Part shown: positions 1-5,849 of the stretch, one piece after another
Numbering within the stretch: the stretch's first letter is position 1
Layout: each line of letters starts with the position of its first letter
NCBI GenBank assembly: GCA_030152105.1
Contig: JASLIH010000275.1
Coordinates: 1 to 5,849 of the forward strand
Length of the DNA: 5,849 nt
Source: Actinomycetes bacterium
Lineage (GTDB): Bacteria > Actinomycetota > CALGFH01
Direction of reading: 5' to 3'
Made by a program: the position numbers and the translations under genes
The notes under the pieces: generated by a model
What the model saw: only the letters and a program-made list of their open reading frames with translations
Databases searched by the model: none
What the model was told of the DNA's origin: nothing

Positions 1-493
1 CCAACACACCCAGGTCGTCCAGGACGTCGCCGACGCCTTGCGCGACAGCGGCCTGCCCGCCGAGTCGCTGGTCCTGGAGATGACCGAGAGCGTCCTGCTC
101 GACGACAGCGAGACCGTCCTGGACATCCTGGGCCAACTCAAAGCCCTGGGGATCCGGCTGGCCATCGACGACTTCGGCACCGGCTACTCCTCGCTTAGCT
201 ACCTGCACCGCTTCCCCGTCGACATCCTCAAGATCGACCGCTCCTTTGTGGAGCGCCTCAGCCACGCCAGCGACAACGCCGAGCTGGCCTGGACCGTGGT
301 CCGCCTCGGCCAGAGCCTCCAGCTCCAGACCGTCGCCGAGGGCGTCGAAGACTCCACCCAGTTCCTCACCCTGCGCCGCATGGGCTGCGACATCGGCCAG
401 GGCTACTACTTCGGCCGCCCCATGGACGCCAACGCCCTCGCGCGCCTCCTCAGCGACGAACTGACCGCCACCAAGACGGCGACAACTGGCTAG
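1..493 (+). CDS. EAL-domain protein, C-terminal part (probable c-di-GMP phosphodiesterase), 5' truncated
   Basis: The frame is open from base 2, so the gene begins before the window; the first in-frame start-like codon (TTG at 38) lies inside the domain and is not a believable start. EAL proteins hydrolyse cyclic di-GMP to pGpG in the cytoplasm. Counting from that TTG as residue 1, the conserved blocks come in family order: LVLEMTES (metal-ligand Glu14), AIDDFGTGYSSL (Asp44-Asp45), LKIDRSF (Lys65), VAEGVED (Glu101) and QGYYFGRP (Gln121). The EAL signature itself and the Asn motif lie upstream and are not visible, so activity cannot be fully judged, but every catalytic position in the visible part is intact. 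Such domains often follow GGDEF, PAS or membrane segments; what precedes this one is unknown. About 25 residues follow the last motif and the protein ends in a short Thr/Ala-rich tail, so nothing comes after the EAL domain. Confidence 0.93.
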   Translation, partial: QHTQVVQDVADALRDSGLPAESLVLEMTESVLLDDSETVLDILGQLKALGIRLAIDDFGTGYSSLSYLHRFPVDILKIDRSFVERLSHASDNAELAWTVVRLGQSLQLQTVAEGVEDSTQFLTLRRMGCDIGQGYYFGRPMDANALARLLSDELTATKTATTG

Positions 494-592
494 GGAAGCG
501 GAGGTCGCATCCCTGGCCCATGGGACTAGCTCGGTTACGCTGGCGCCTGGATACTTCCAGCTCCGAACAACTGGCGGGCTGGTCCTGGGACT
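494..592. other. Intergenic spacer between EAL gene and the 605 gene
   Basis: No coding frame with a plausible start and no convincing terminator is seen here. There is a short perfect palindrome CCCATGGG at 517-524 and a weak -10-like GATACT at 550-555, the latter without a recognisable -35 at proper spacing. An in-frame TAG at 527-529 separates the downstream gene from the EAL frame, which is in the same phase. The two genes could be co-transcribed or separate. Confidence 0.5.
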
Positions 593-600
593 GAGGAGGT
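593..600 (+). promoter_or_regulatory. Ribosome binding site of the 605 gene
   Basis: GAGGAGGT ends four bases before the TTG at 605. This near-perfect anti-SD complement decides the unusual TTG start. No ATG, GTG, TTG or CTG lies in frame between the TAG at 527 and this TTG. Confidence 0.8.
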
Positions 601-604
601 TGAC

Positions 605-1228
605 TTGGGGCCCGACGGGGAGCTCCTCGGGGTTGTCGTCCACAGCGGCCTGGTGCTGGGCCGAAGCAAGGATGTCGTCGCCGCCGTCCGGCGGATCACG
701 GCATTCCCAGGAGGGCTGGCCCTGGACACCGTTGTCCTGGCCCGCGACATCCACGCCGAAGCCGCAGGCCGACGCGAGCACGCAGCAACGACCCACCGGC
801 GGGCTGCCGAGACGGCCCAACGGGAGGACAAGGCCGCGGCCCAGCACGACAGCCAGGCCGCGGCCCAGTGGGAAGGCACCGCAGCGGCCGAACGGCATCA
901 GGCGCGGACGGCGGCAATCATCGAACGGCGCTATCTCCCCAGCTTCGACGAGGCTGACCTCCTCCGGCTCGGGATCGCCACACCGGCCGGCGCGGCGCTG
1001 TGGTTGGACGCCTACGAGTCGTCGAGCTCGAAAACCGAGGACCACTACCGGCTGGAGACCGCCCACTGGTTGACGCCGCTCCCGGTTGATGGACTGCTGA
1101 CCCTGGTCTGTGCCTGGCCGGAGATCGGCCTACCGGAGACCCGGACCGACATCATCCTTCCGGAGCTGGCTGTCCGTGCGGCAGAGACCTTTCCGTTGTG
1201 GGCTTTCGCAGAGGACGCGGAAACCTAG
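605..1228 (+). CDS. Conserved actinobacterial protein of unknown function with Ala-rich octad-repeat insert (207 aa)
   Basis: The function is unknown. The two ends look like a widespread uncharacterised actinobacterial family that I recognise by pattern only. The N-terminal part (about 1-48) reads as beta strands, with LVLGRS and AFPGGLALDTVVLARD. The C-terminal part (about 155-199) has an LTPLP...LTLVCAWPEIGLPETR block and ends near a PLW. Between them, residues about 51-108 form a charged Ala-rich stretch, probably one long helix, containing three octad units (AAAQHDSQ, AAAQWEGT, AAAERHQA) at 77-100. This helix appears to replace the middle of the usual family protein. No signal peptide, membrane segment or cysteine-rich site is seen; there is one Cys (169), so it is probably cytosolic. 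The TTG start is the first possible in-frame start and has a strong SD. It converges on the FUSC gene with a 26-base gap that holds half of a stem-loop. Existence as a gene is well supported by SD and codon bias; role is not inferable. Confidence 0.82.
   Translation: MGPDGELLGVVVHSGLVLGRSKDVVAAVRRITAFPGGLALDTVVLARDIHAEAAGRREHAATTHRRAAETAQREDKAAAQHDSQAAAQWEGTAAAERHQARTAAIIERRYLPSFDEADLLRLGIATPAGAALWLDAYESSSSKTEDHYRLETAHWLTPLPVDGLLTLVCAWPEIGLPETRTDIILPELAVRAAETFPLWAFAEDAET
831..868 (+). repeat. 14-bp exact direct repeat, 24-bp period, inside the 605 gene
   Basis: AGGCCGCGGCCCAG occurs at 831-844 and again at 855-868. The offset is exactly eight codons, so the repeat is in frame and encodes the first two octad units of the Ala-rich helix. 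The third unit is conserved in protein but diverged in DNA. Each copy contains the 10-bp palindrome GGCCGCGGCC. It looks like a local codon-unit duplication rather than a mobile element. Confidence 0.8.
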
Positions 1229-1246
1229 CCGCTTGCTTGCCGACAG

Positions 1247-1269
1247 ATCGAGGGTCAGGCCCCCTCGAT
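1247..1269. terminator. Candidate bidirectional terminator stem-loop between convergent genes
   Basis: ATCGAGGG (1247-1254) and CCCTCGAT (1262-1269) form a perfect 8-bp stem with a 7-base loop. The loop holds the TGA stop of the minus-strand FUSC gene (1255-1257), and the hairpin lies 19 bases beyond the stop of the plus-strand gene. The position suits termination of both converging transcripts. There is no T-run on either side, so it is not a classical intrinsic terminator; high-GC actinobacteria often use hairpins without a U-tract. Function is inferred from position and structure. Confidence 0.5.
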
Positions 1270-2382
1270 AGCCGGGCCGGCGGCCTCGTCCAGCGCCTGT
1301 TGGGCGTCCGCCAGCTCCATGCCTGAGCAGCGCAGCAGGTCCAGAACGGTGGAACGCACCTGCCCGACGACCATGGCGACCGCCAGGTCGCCATCCTCCT
1401 CGAGCGCGGTCATGGCGTGCGCTGCGGCCTGCAGCGCCAGCCGCTGCGCCGCTCTGCGTGGCTCGCGGGCCACGACCTCACCGCCCAGGGTCCGGACCGT
1501 CTCGGCGAGGACCCTGACCCCGGCCACCAGGCCCTGGGGCGCGGACCGCTTGGCGGCCAGCAGCACCATCGCGGACCGGGCCAGGACCCTGGTGTTGCGG
1601 ACCGCGTAGTCGACCTGCCTGGCGGCACTGGCATACGGGTCAAGCTCTCCCAGCGCCCGGCGGCGGAACGGGGCGAGGCGGGCGACCTGGTAGCCGACGG
1701 TGAGCGCCTGCTGGAAGCTGCGCACCAACGGGTCGATCGCCCGCGCCTGCTCCAGGGCCTGGCTGGCCCGGTCGTGGTCGCCGGCGGCCAACCCGGCCGC
1801 GGTCTGCTCCAGGGCGTCGGCGAGTTGGTTGAAGACCGGCTCGGCGGCCTGGTTGACGTGCTTGATGGGATCCAGCGGGAACAACAGCTGGGTCATCACC
1901 AGCGCCAGGCCGCCACCGATCAGCGCCTCGACCAGGTGCTCACCGGCCAACCCACTGGTCGGCGTCGGGGTTGCGGCCAGGAAGATCGCCGCCAGACTGG
2001 CCTGGACAACCAGCACCAGGCTGCCGCTGACCAGCAGGGCCAGCGTCATGGCCACCCCGACCACGACCGCGATGCGCAGCGGCGGGTTGCTGATCACCGA
2101 TCCGAGCAGCACGGCAACGCCGATGCCAAGCGTCACCCCGAGCACCAGCTCGATGGCATGCCGCACCTGCTGGCCTCGGGTCACCTCGACCGCGATGACG
2201 GCCCCGATCGGGGCGAACCCCGCTTGCTGGTGGTGCAGCACCGCGGCGGCGAGCAGCCAAGCGATCGCCGCCGCGCCGGCGGTCTGGACGATCAGCCAAC
2301 CGTCGGTCCGGAGCCGCTCCAGCCCAGCCTGAATGGGGTCGTAGGCCGCCACGGTCCGCAGCCGTTGGGATGCGCGAGCCAC
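1255..2382 (-). CDS. FUSC family / aromatic acid exporter-like membrane protein (half-size)
   Basis: This looks like a half-size member of the fusaric acid resistance/aromatic acid exporter superfamily. Numbered from the alternative ATG at 2427 (390 aa), hydrophobic segments lie at about 44-64, 68-82, 89-112, 117-135, 135-152 and 163-184, including GFAPIGAVIAVEVTRGQ and a Gly-rich ELVLGVTLGIGVAVLLG helix typical of FUSC N-terminal bundles. From about 190 to the end it is soluble and helical, presumably cytoplasmic. Full-length members have two membrane halves in about 650 residues, so this one probably works as an oligomer. Family members export aromatic or weak acids; the substrate here is unknown. 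Start: the ATG at 2427 has an in-frame TGA nine bases upstream and no SD, whereas GTG at 2382 (codon 16) sits eight bases after a perfect AGGAGG, so I chose the GTG (375 aa). It converges on the 605 gene and diverges from the GH15 gene. Confidence 0.85.
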   Translation of the reverse strand: MARASQRLRTVAAYDPIQAGLERLRTDGWLIVQTAGAAAIAWLLAAAVLHHQQAGFAPIGAVIAVEVTRGQQVRHAIELVLGVTLGIGVAVLLGSVISNPPLRIAVVVGVAMTLALLVSGSLVLVVQASLAAIFLAATPTPTSGLAGEHLVEALIGGGLALVMTQLLFPLDPIKHVNQAAEPVFNQLADALEQTAAGLAAGDHDRASQALEQARAIDPLVRSFQQALTVGYQVARLAPFRRRALGELDPYASAARQVDYAVRNTRVLARSAMVLLAAKRSAPQGLVAGVRVLAETVRTLGGEVVAREPRRAAQRLALQAAAHAMTALEEDGDLAVAMVVGQVRSTVLDLLRCSGMELADAQQALDEAAGPAIEGA

Positions 2383-2390
2383 CCGTCCTG

Positions 2391-2396
2391 CCTCCT
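2391..2396 (-). promoter_or_regulatory. Ribosome binding site deciding the GTG start of the FUSC gene
   Basis: On the minus strand AGGAGG is followed by eight bases and then GTG at 2382-2380, in frame with the FUSC protein. The competing ATG at 2427 has only a GGAG about 15 bases upstream, which is too far for a normal SD. Confidence 0.6.
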
Positions 2397-2489
2397 GTGC
2401 AGCGAGCCGCCTGTCCGGCTGCGTCATGGTGGATCAGGCGCGCTCCAGGCCGCCACCTCGCAAGCCTTCCTGCAGCCGTCTCCACCCGA

Positions 2490-2495
2490 TAGGAT
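2490..2495 (+). promoter_or_regulatory. Weak candidate -10 element for the GH15 gene
   Basis: TAGGAT fits the TANNNT pattern of housekeeping -10 boxes and lies 80 bases upstream of the ATG at 2576. The sequence 17 bases further upstream (TTCCTG at 2467-2472) is a poor -35 match, so support is thin. A start near 2502 would leave the left arm of the inverted repeat outside the transcript. Confidence 0.22.
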
Positions 2496-2501
2496 GTTGG
2501 C

Positions 2502-2537
2502 CCGAATCATCCCCGAACGGTGGAACTGCGCCGAACG
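2502..2537 (+). repeat. Three CCGAA copies upstream of the GH15 gene
   Basis: CCGAAT at 2502-2507 and CCGAACG at 2513-2519 and 2531-2537 repeat in the same orientation; the two exact heptamers are 18 bp apart. They lie just after the candidate -10. They could be regulator half-sites, but short CG-rich repeats are common in such DNA, so this is a weak call. Confidence 0.25.
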
Positions 2538-2562
2538 TCGTGGTTGCGGCGCCGGGCGAAGC

Positions 2563-2569
2563 GAGGTGG
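2563..2569 (+). promoter_or_regulatory. Ribosome binding site of the GH15 gene
   Basis: GAGGTGG lies six bases before ATG 2576. The frame stays open upstream, so this SD together with the signal peptide that immediately follows is what fixes the start. Confidence 0.7.
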
Positions 2570-2575
2570 TGGCTC

Positions 2576-5500
2576 ATGCCGGGACGGCGCCGCCGTGGTC
2601 GCGGCGGGCTCCTCACGGCGGCCATGGTCCTGGGACTGGCCGTCGTCGCCCAGCTCGTGTCGCCCACGGCCCGCGCGGCCGCTGCCCCGCAGGCGGCGGC
2701 GCCGGATGGGCCGGGCGCCCTCTCGCACTTCGACCTCGCCCGCAAGGACTGCCTCGGCACTGCCCGCAACCGGACGTCCAAGGTCTGGTACACGGTGGCG
2801 AACGGGGTCCTCAGCGACGTCTACTTCCCGACCGTCGACAACACCAACGTCGAGACCCTGCAGTACGTTGTGACCGACGGCACCACCTTCACCGACCTCC
2901 AGACCCGCGACACCACCTACAGCGTCCGGCCGCTCGACCCTGGCGGGATGAGCTGCCGGGTCACCACCACCGCCAACAACGGCCGCTACCGGATCGTGAC
3001 CGACTACGTCACCGACCCGGGCCGCGACGCCCTGCTGCTGCGGGTCCGGTTCGAGCCGCTGGTCCCCGGCGACTATCGGCTCTACCTCCGCTTCGACCCG
3101 ACCGTGAACGGCAACGGCGGGGGCGGGAGCGGCAACGGCGGCGCCGACACCGGCACCGTCGACACCTCAACGGGCCACCTCGTGCCGGTCGCGGCCGACA
3201 CCGTCACCACCACCAACGCCCCCAACCGCGACTACGCCCAGCCGGTCCATGCCGCTCTTGACGCCTCTGTCCCGTTCACCGAGGTCAGCAACGGCTTCGC
3301 CGGCACCGGGAGCGACGGGCTGGTCCAGCTCGACCGCGACCGCGCCCTGACCACAACCTTCACCGACGCGGCCCAGGGCAACCTGGTCCAGACCGCCCGG
3401 GTCGACCTGGCCGCCGGCCGTGACCTCACCCTCGCCCTTGGGTTCGGCGCAACCCAGGGCGAGGCGGTCGGCACCGCGGGCGCCGCGCTGCGGACCGGGT
3501 TCGGCCGCGCGCTGGCCCGCTACGCCGCCGGCTGGGCCGGCTACGACGCCGGGCTCAACGACCCGCCGCCGCGGTTCCCCGGGCTCGGTGCCGCCGCCGC
3601 CCGCGAGCTGCGCCGGGTCTGGTACCTCAGCGCGAACGTGCTCAAGGCCTCCGAGGACAAGACCTTCCCTGGGGCGGTCGTGGCCAGCCTGGCCTCTCCG
3701 TGGGGGCAGGCGGTCTCGGCCGGCGACCCCAACAACACCTACTTCGGCTCCTACCGCGAGGTGTTCGCCCGCGACCTGTACGAGACCTTCACCGGGCTGC
3801 TGCTGGCCGGCGACCGCGCGACCGCGCGCGACACCGTGCGCTTCCTGTTCGAGCGCCAGCAGCTCCCCGACGGCTCGATGCCGCGCAACAGCCTGGTCAA
3901 CGGCAAGCTGGCGCCTGACAGCTTCGGCGTCCAGCTCGACGAGGTGACCTACCCGATCCTGATGGCCTGGCAGGCCGGCATCACCGACCGGGCCTTCTAC
4001 CGCGACCACATCAAGCGGGCGGCCGACTTCGCCATCAGCCACGGGCCCAGCTTCGGCTCCGAGCGCTGGGAGGAGCAAGGCGGCTATTCACCCTCCACCA
4101 TCGCCGCCGAGATCGCCGGCCTGATCGCCGCGGCCGACATCGCCCAGGCCAACGGCGACCGCGCCTCGGCCCGCGTGTATCGCGGGGTGGCCGATGACTT
4201 CCAGCGCTCGGTCAAGGGCTGGACGGTCACCACCAACGGGCCGAACAGCCCGGCGCCGTACTTCATCCGGCTGTCCAAGACCGGCGACCCCAACGCGGCG
4301 ATCACCTACAACGTCGGCAACGGCGGGCCGACCCTCGACCAGCGCGAGGTGATCGACGCCGGCTTCCTCGAGCTGCCCCGCCTGGGCATCCTCCCCGCCG
4401 ACGACCCCGACGTGCTCCGCTCCCTTCCCGTGGTCGACGCCGCCATCAGGCGCGACACCGCCAGTGGCCCCGGCTGGCACCGCTACAACGGCGACGGCTA
4501 CGGCGACCGTGACAGCGACGGCCGCCCGTGGGCGCCCACCGGGCAGGGCAACGGCCACCTGTGGCCGGTGCTGGCCGGCGAGCGGGCCGAGCACCACATC
4601 GCGCTCGGCGACCGCGCGACCGCCTCGGGGCTGGCCGACGCGATGCGCCGCTTCGCCTCCGGGTTCGGCCTCATCCCCGAGCAGGGATGGGAGAACCCCG
4701 ACCTGGCGGCGTCGCCGTTCGGCACCCCGCCGGAGGAGGCCTCGATCGGCTTCGTCAACGGCAAGCCGGTGGGCTCGGCCTCGCCGCTCACATGGTCAGC
4801 CGCCCAGTTCGTCCGCCTGGTGCGCGACATCGCCGCTGGCGGGCTGCTCGAGCAGCCCGCCAGCACCCTGCGCCGGTATGTCACCAACCAGCAGCAGGCC
4901 ACCACCCTGACCGTGACCGAGCCGCCCGACCGGGCACCGGTGGCCTCCTCGCCGGTCACGGTCCGTGGCACCTCGGCCCCGGGCAACACCGTCGACGTGT
5001 CCGCCACCAACATCGACGCCAACTCCGCCAACACCATCGTCACGACCATCGCCGCGGCCGACGGGAGCTGGAGCGCCGACGTGCCGATCCAGGGCGGGAC
5101 CATCGTGCTGGATGTGGTCGCCACCAGCGGCAAGGGCGCGACCGCCCACACCCAGCGCACCGTGGTGTTCGACGTCACGCCGGGCGAGGTGCTGCTGGAC
5201 GTCACCGACCCCGACCGGGACGACAACGGGCCGGGCAACTACGCCTACCCAACCTCCAGCAACTTCCAGTCGGGGGCCTACGACATTCAGCGCTTCCAGG
5301 TCCTCGACGACGGCACCAACGTCATCTTCCGGTTGCAGACCCGCAACCTGAGCCCGACCTTCGGCAGCCCGCTGGGGGCGCAGCTGGTCGACGTCTATGT
5401 GCGCGACCCGGCCGCCGCCAGCACGTCGACAGCGGCGTCGTTCACGCAGCGGAACTACCAGATCGCCGCCGGGTCGGCCTGGAGCAGGCTGATCGAGGTG

Positions 5501-5849
5501 CAGGGCTTCGGACAGCGCTACATCGACGCCGGCGGCGCCACCCTCGGGACCGTGACCATCAGGGCCAACGAGATCTCCCGGTTCATCACCTTCAGCGTGC
5601 CCAAGTCGAGCCTCGGCCAGCCCGGCCCCGGCTGGGGCTTCACGGTCGTGTTGACCGGCCAGGACGGCTTCAGCCCGGACCAGGCCAGAGGCTTCGCCCC
5701 GACGCCCCAGGACTTCCAGTTCGGGGTGTGCGCCACCGCCTCCAGCGACCCACACTGCACCGTTGACCCAGGCACCGTCCCCAAGGCGATGGACGTCATC
5801 ACCCCGGCCGGGGTGAGCCAGGCCGAGGAGCTCGACTACACGATCAACC
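2576..5849 (+). CDS. Secreted GH15 glucodextranase/glucan 1,4-alpha-glucosidase, 3' truncated by window end
   Basis: The frame is uninterrupted for 1,091 codons to the window end. GH15 enzymes are inverting exo-hydrolases that release beta-D-glucose from alpha-glucans (alpha-1,6 in glucodextran, alpha-1,4 in starch). Residues 1-34 are a signal peptide: RRRRGR, a hydrophobic core at 12-28, cleavage after TARA. The N domain (about 46-320) has DLARKDCLGTA and VWYTVANGVLSDVYFPTVDN. The GH15 catalytic domain (about 335-770) has YREVFARDLY (393-402), LPDGSMPRNS, SERWEEQGGYSPSTIAAE with probable acid Glu499, RYNGDGYG, LWPVLAGER, and IPEQGW with probable base Glu702. The acid-base spacing of 203 is close to that of known bacterial GH15 enzymes. 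An Ig-like B domain follows (about 776-868), then a glucodextranase-type DOMON-like C domain (from about 871) starting with a DPDRDDNGPGNYAYP block, likely calcium-binding. Only four Cys occur (59, 127, 1052, 1061), compatible with two extracellular disulfides. Substrate linkage cannot be settled by eye. The end of the C domain and any wall anchor lie beyond the window. Confidence 0.93.
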   Translation, partial: MPGRRRRGRGGLLTAAMVLGLAVVAQLVSPTARAAAAPQAAAPDGPGALSHFDLARKDCLGTARNRTSKVWYTVANGVLSDVYFPTVDNTNVETLQYVVTDGTTFTDLQTRDTTYSVRPLDPGGMSCRVTTTANNGRYRIVTDYVTDPGRDALLLRVRFEPLVPGDYRLYLRFDPTVNGNGGGGSGNGGADTGTVDTSTGHLVPVAADTVTTTNAPNRDYAQPVHAALDASVPFTEVSNGFAGTGSDGLVQLDRDRALTTTFTDAAQGNLVQTARVDLAAGRDLTLALGFGATQGEAVGTAGAALRTGFGRALARYAAGWAGYDAGLNDPPPRFPGLGAAAARELRRVWYLSANVLKASEDKTFPGAVVASLASPWGQAVSAGDPNNTYFGSYREVFARDLYETFTGLLLAGDRATARDTVRFLFERQQLPDGSMPRNSLVNGKLAPDSFGVQLDEVTYPILMAWQAGITDRAFYRDHIKRAADFAISHGPSFGSERWEEQGGYSPSTIAAEIAGLIAAADIAQANGDRASARVYRGVADDFQRSVKGWTVTTNGPNSPAPYFIRLSKTGDPNAAITYNVGNGGPTLDQREVIDAGFLELPRLGILPADDPDVLRSLPVVDAAIRRDTASGPGWHRYNGDGYGDRDSDGRPWAPTGQGNGHLWPVLAGERAEHHIALGDRATASGLADAMRRFASGFGLIPEQGWENPDLAASPFGTPPEEASIGFVNGKPVGSASPLTWSAAQFVRLVRDIAAGGLLEQPASTLRRYVTNQQQATTLTVTEPPDRAPVASSPVTVRGTSAPGNTVDVSATNIDANSANTIVTTIAAADGSWSADVPIQGGTIVLDVVATSGKGATAHTQRTVVFDVTPGEVLLDVTDPDRDDNGPGNYAYPTSSNFQSGAYDIQRFQVLDDGTNVIFRLQTRNLSPTFGSPLGAQLVDVYVRDPAAASTSTAASFTQRNYQIAAGSAWSRLIEVQGFGQRYIDAGGATLGTVTIRANEISRFITFSVPKSSLGQPGPGWGFTVVLTGQDGFSPDQARGFAPTPQDFQFGVCATASSDPHCTVDPGTVPKAMDVITPAGVSQAEELDYTIN

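Larger units (their letters stand above)
2449..2573 (+). repeat. Inverted repeat spanning the divergent intergenic region; right arm covers the GH15 SD
   Basis: The left arm GCCGCCACCTCGC (2449-2461) and right arm GCGAGGTGGTGGC (2561-2573) are complementary at 12 of 13 positions. The single mismatch (G2452 with T2570) would be a G-U pair in plus-strand RNA, and one more G-U pair (2448 with 2574) can extend it. The right arm contains the whole SD of the GH15 gene. If the transcript starts before 2449, ribosome access could be blocked. The repeat is seen directly; any regulatory role is inference. Confidence 0.5.

Noticed and set aside
517..524. CCCATGGG palindrome after the EAL gene as terminator or operator
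   Set aside because: Eight bases with no loop and no T-run; expected by chance in GC-rich DNA.
550..555. GATACT as a -10 box for the 605 gene
   Set aside because: Only four of six consensus positions match and no -35 lies at 16-18 bases.
600..1073. Alternative plus-strand frame starting at TTG 600 next to the same SD
   Set aside because: Its translation is Ser/Arg/Pro-rich without family features and the SD would touch the start codon; the frame from 605 has proper spacing, good codon bias and recognisable ends.
2576..2677. Tat-type signal peptide in the GH15 protein
   Set aside because: There is an Arg run (residues 4-7) but no SRRxFLK-like context, so a general Sec signal is the safer reading; Tat export is not excluded.
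1417..3261. A 614-codon open frame on the plus strand
   Set aside because: It is antisense to FUSC, crosses the intergenic region and then runs out of phase with the GH15 gene. Its translation is low-complexity Arg/His/Gln/Pro-rich, typical of a GC-rich shadow frame, and no SD precedes it.
3167..4078. A 303-codon open frame on the minus strand
   Set aside because: Antisense to the GH15 gene, with Gly/Val/Glu-rich composition and no recognisable motif; the plus strand carries unmistakable GH15 motifs over the same bases.
4528..5766. A 412-codon open frame on the plus strand, and 4796-5755 on the minus strand
   Set aside because: Both are shadow frames over the GH15 C-terminal half; compositions are Arg/Pro/His-rich or Gly/Val-rich and show no domain.
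1..5849. A novel defence, mobile or biosynthetic system
   Set aside because: No nuclease, helicase, transposase, integrase, toxin-antitoxin pair, CRISPR repeat or biosynthetic core gene was found; the genes look like unrelated chromosomal neighbours.

Overview
The window is very GC-rich, with G or C at nearly every third codon position, purine-rich Shine-Dalgarno (SD) sites and GTG/TTG starts. This suits a high-GC actinobacterium. The middle gene belongs to what I recognise as a mainly actinobacterial uncharacterised family, and the last gene matches the actinobacterial glucodextranase-type GH15 enzymes. No genus can be named from this much sequence. No tRNA, rRNA, CRISPR array, insertion sequence or phage gene was seen.

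Layout, left to right. (1) Bases 1-493 (+) hold the C-terminal part of an EAL-domain protein, probably a cyclic-di-GMP phosphodiesterase, cut by the window start. (2) A 111-base gap follows. (3) Bases 605-1228 (+) encode a 207-residue protein of unknown function, started by TTG behind a strong SD; its middle is an Ala-rich helical segment with an eight-residue repeat. (4) A perfect 8-bp stem-loop at 1247-1269 lies at the junction with the next, convergent gene and overlaps its stop codon. (5) Bases 1255-2382 (-) encode a half-size FUSC/aromatic acid exporter-like membrane protein. I prefer a GTG start with a perfect AGGAGG over the upstream ATG at 2427, which has no SD. (6) A divergent intergenic region follows and carries a long inverted repeat that buries the SD of the next gene. 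(7) From 2576 (+) to the window end runs an uninterrupted frame of 1,091 codons: a secreted glucodextranase/glucoamylase with N domain, GH15 catalytic domain, Ig-like B domain and DOMON-like C domain. It is the largest gene here and is incomplete only at the 3' end.

The genes do not form an obvious pathway. The GH15 enzyme would release glucose from alpha-glucans outside the cell. The FUSC protein, read divergently from it, is a membrane transporter-like protein with no visible link to sugar use beyond the shared intergenic region. The EAL protein belongs to second-messenger signalling. I see ordinary actinobacterial chromosome, not a new defence or mobile system. The items most worth checking are the SD-sequestering inverted repeat, the start choice of the FUSC gene, and the octad-repeat protein.
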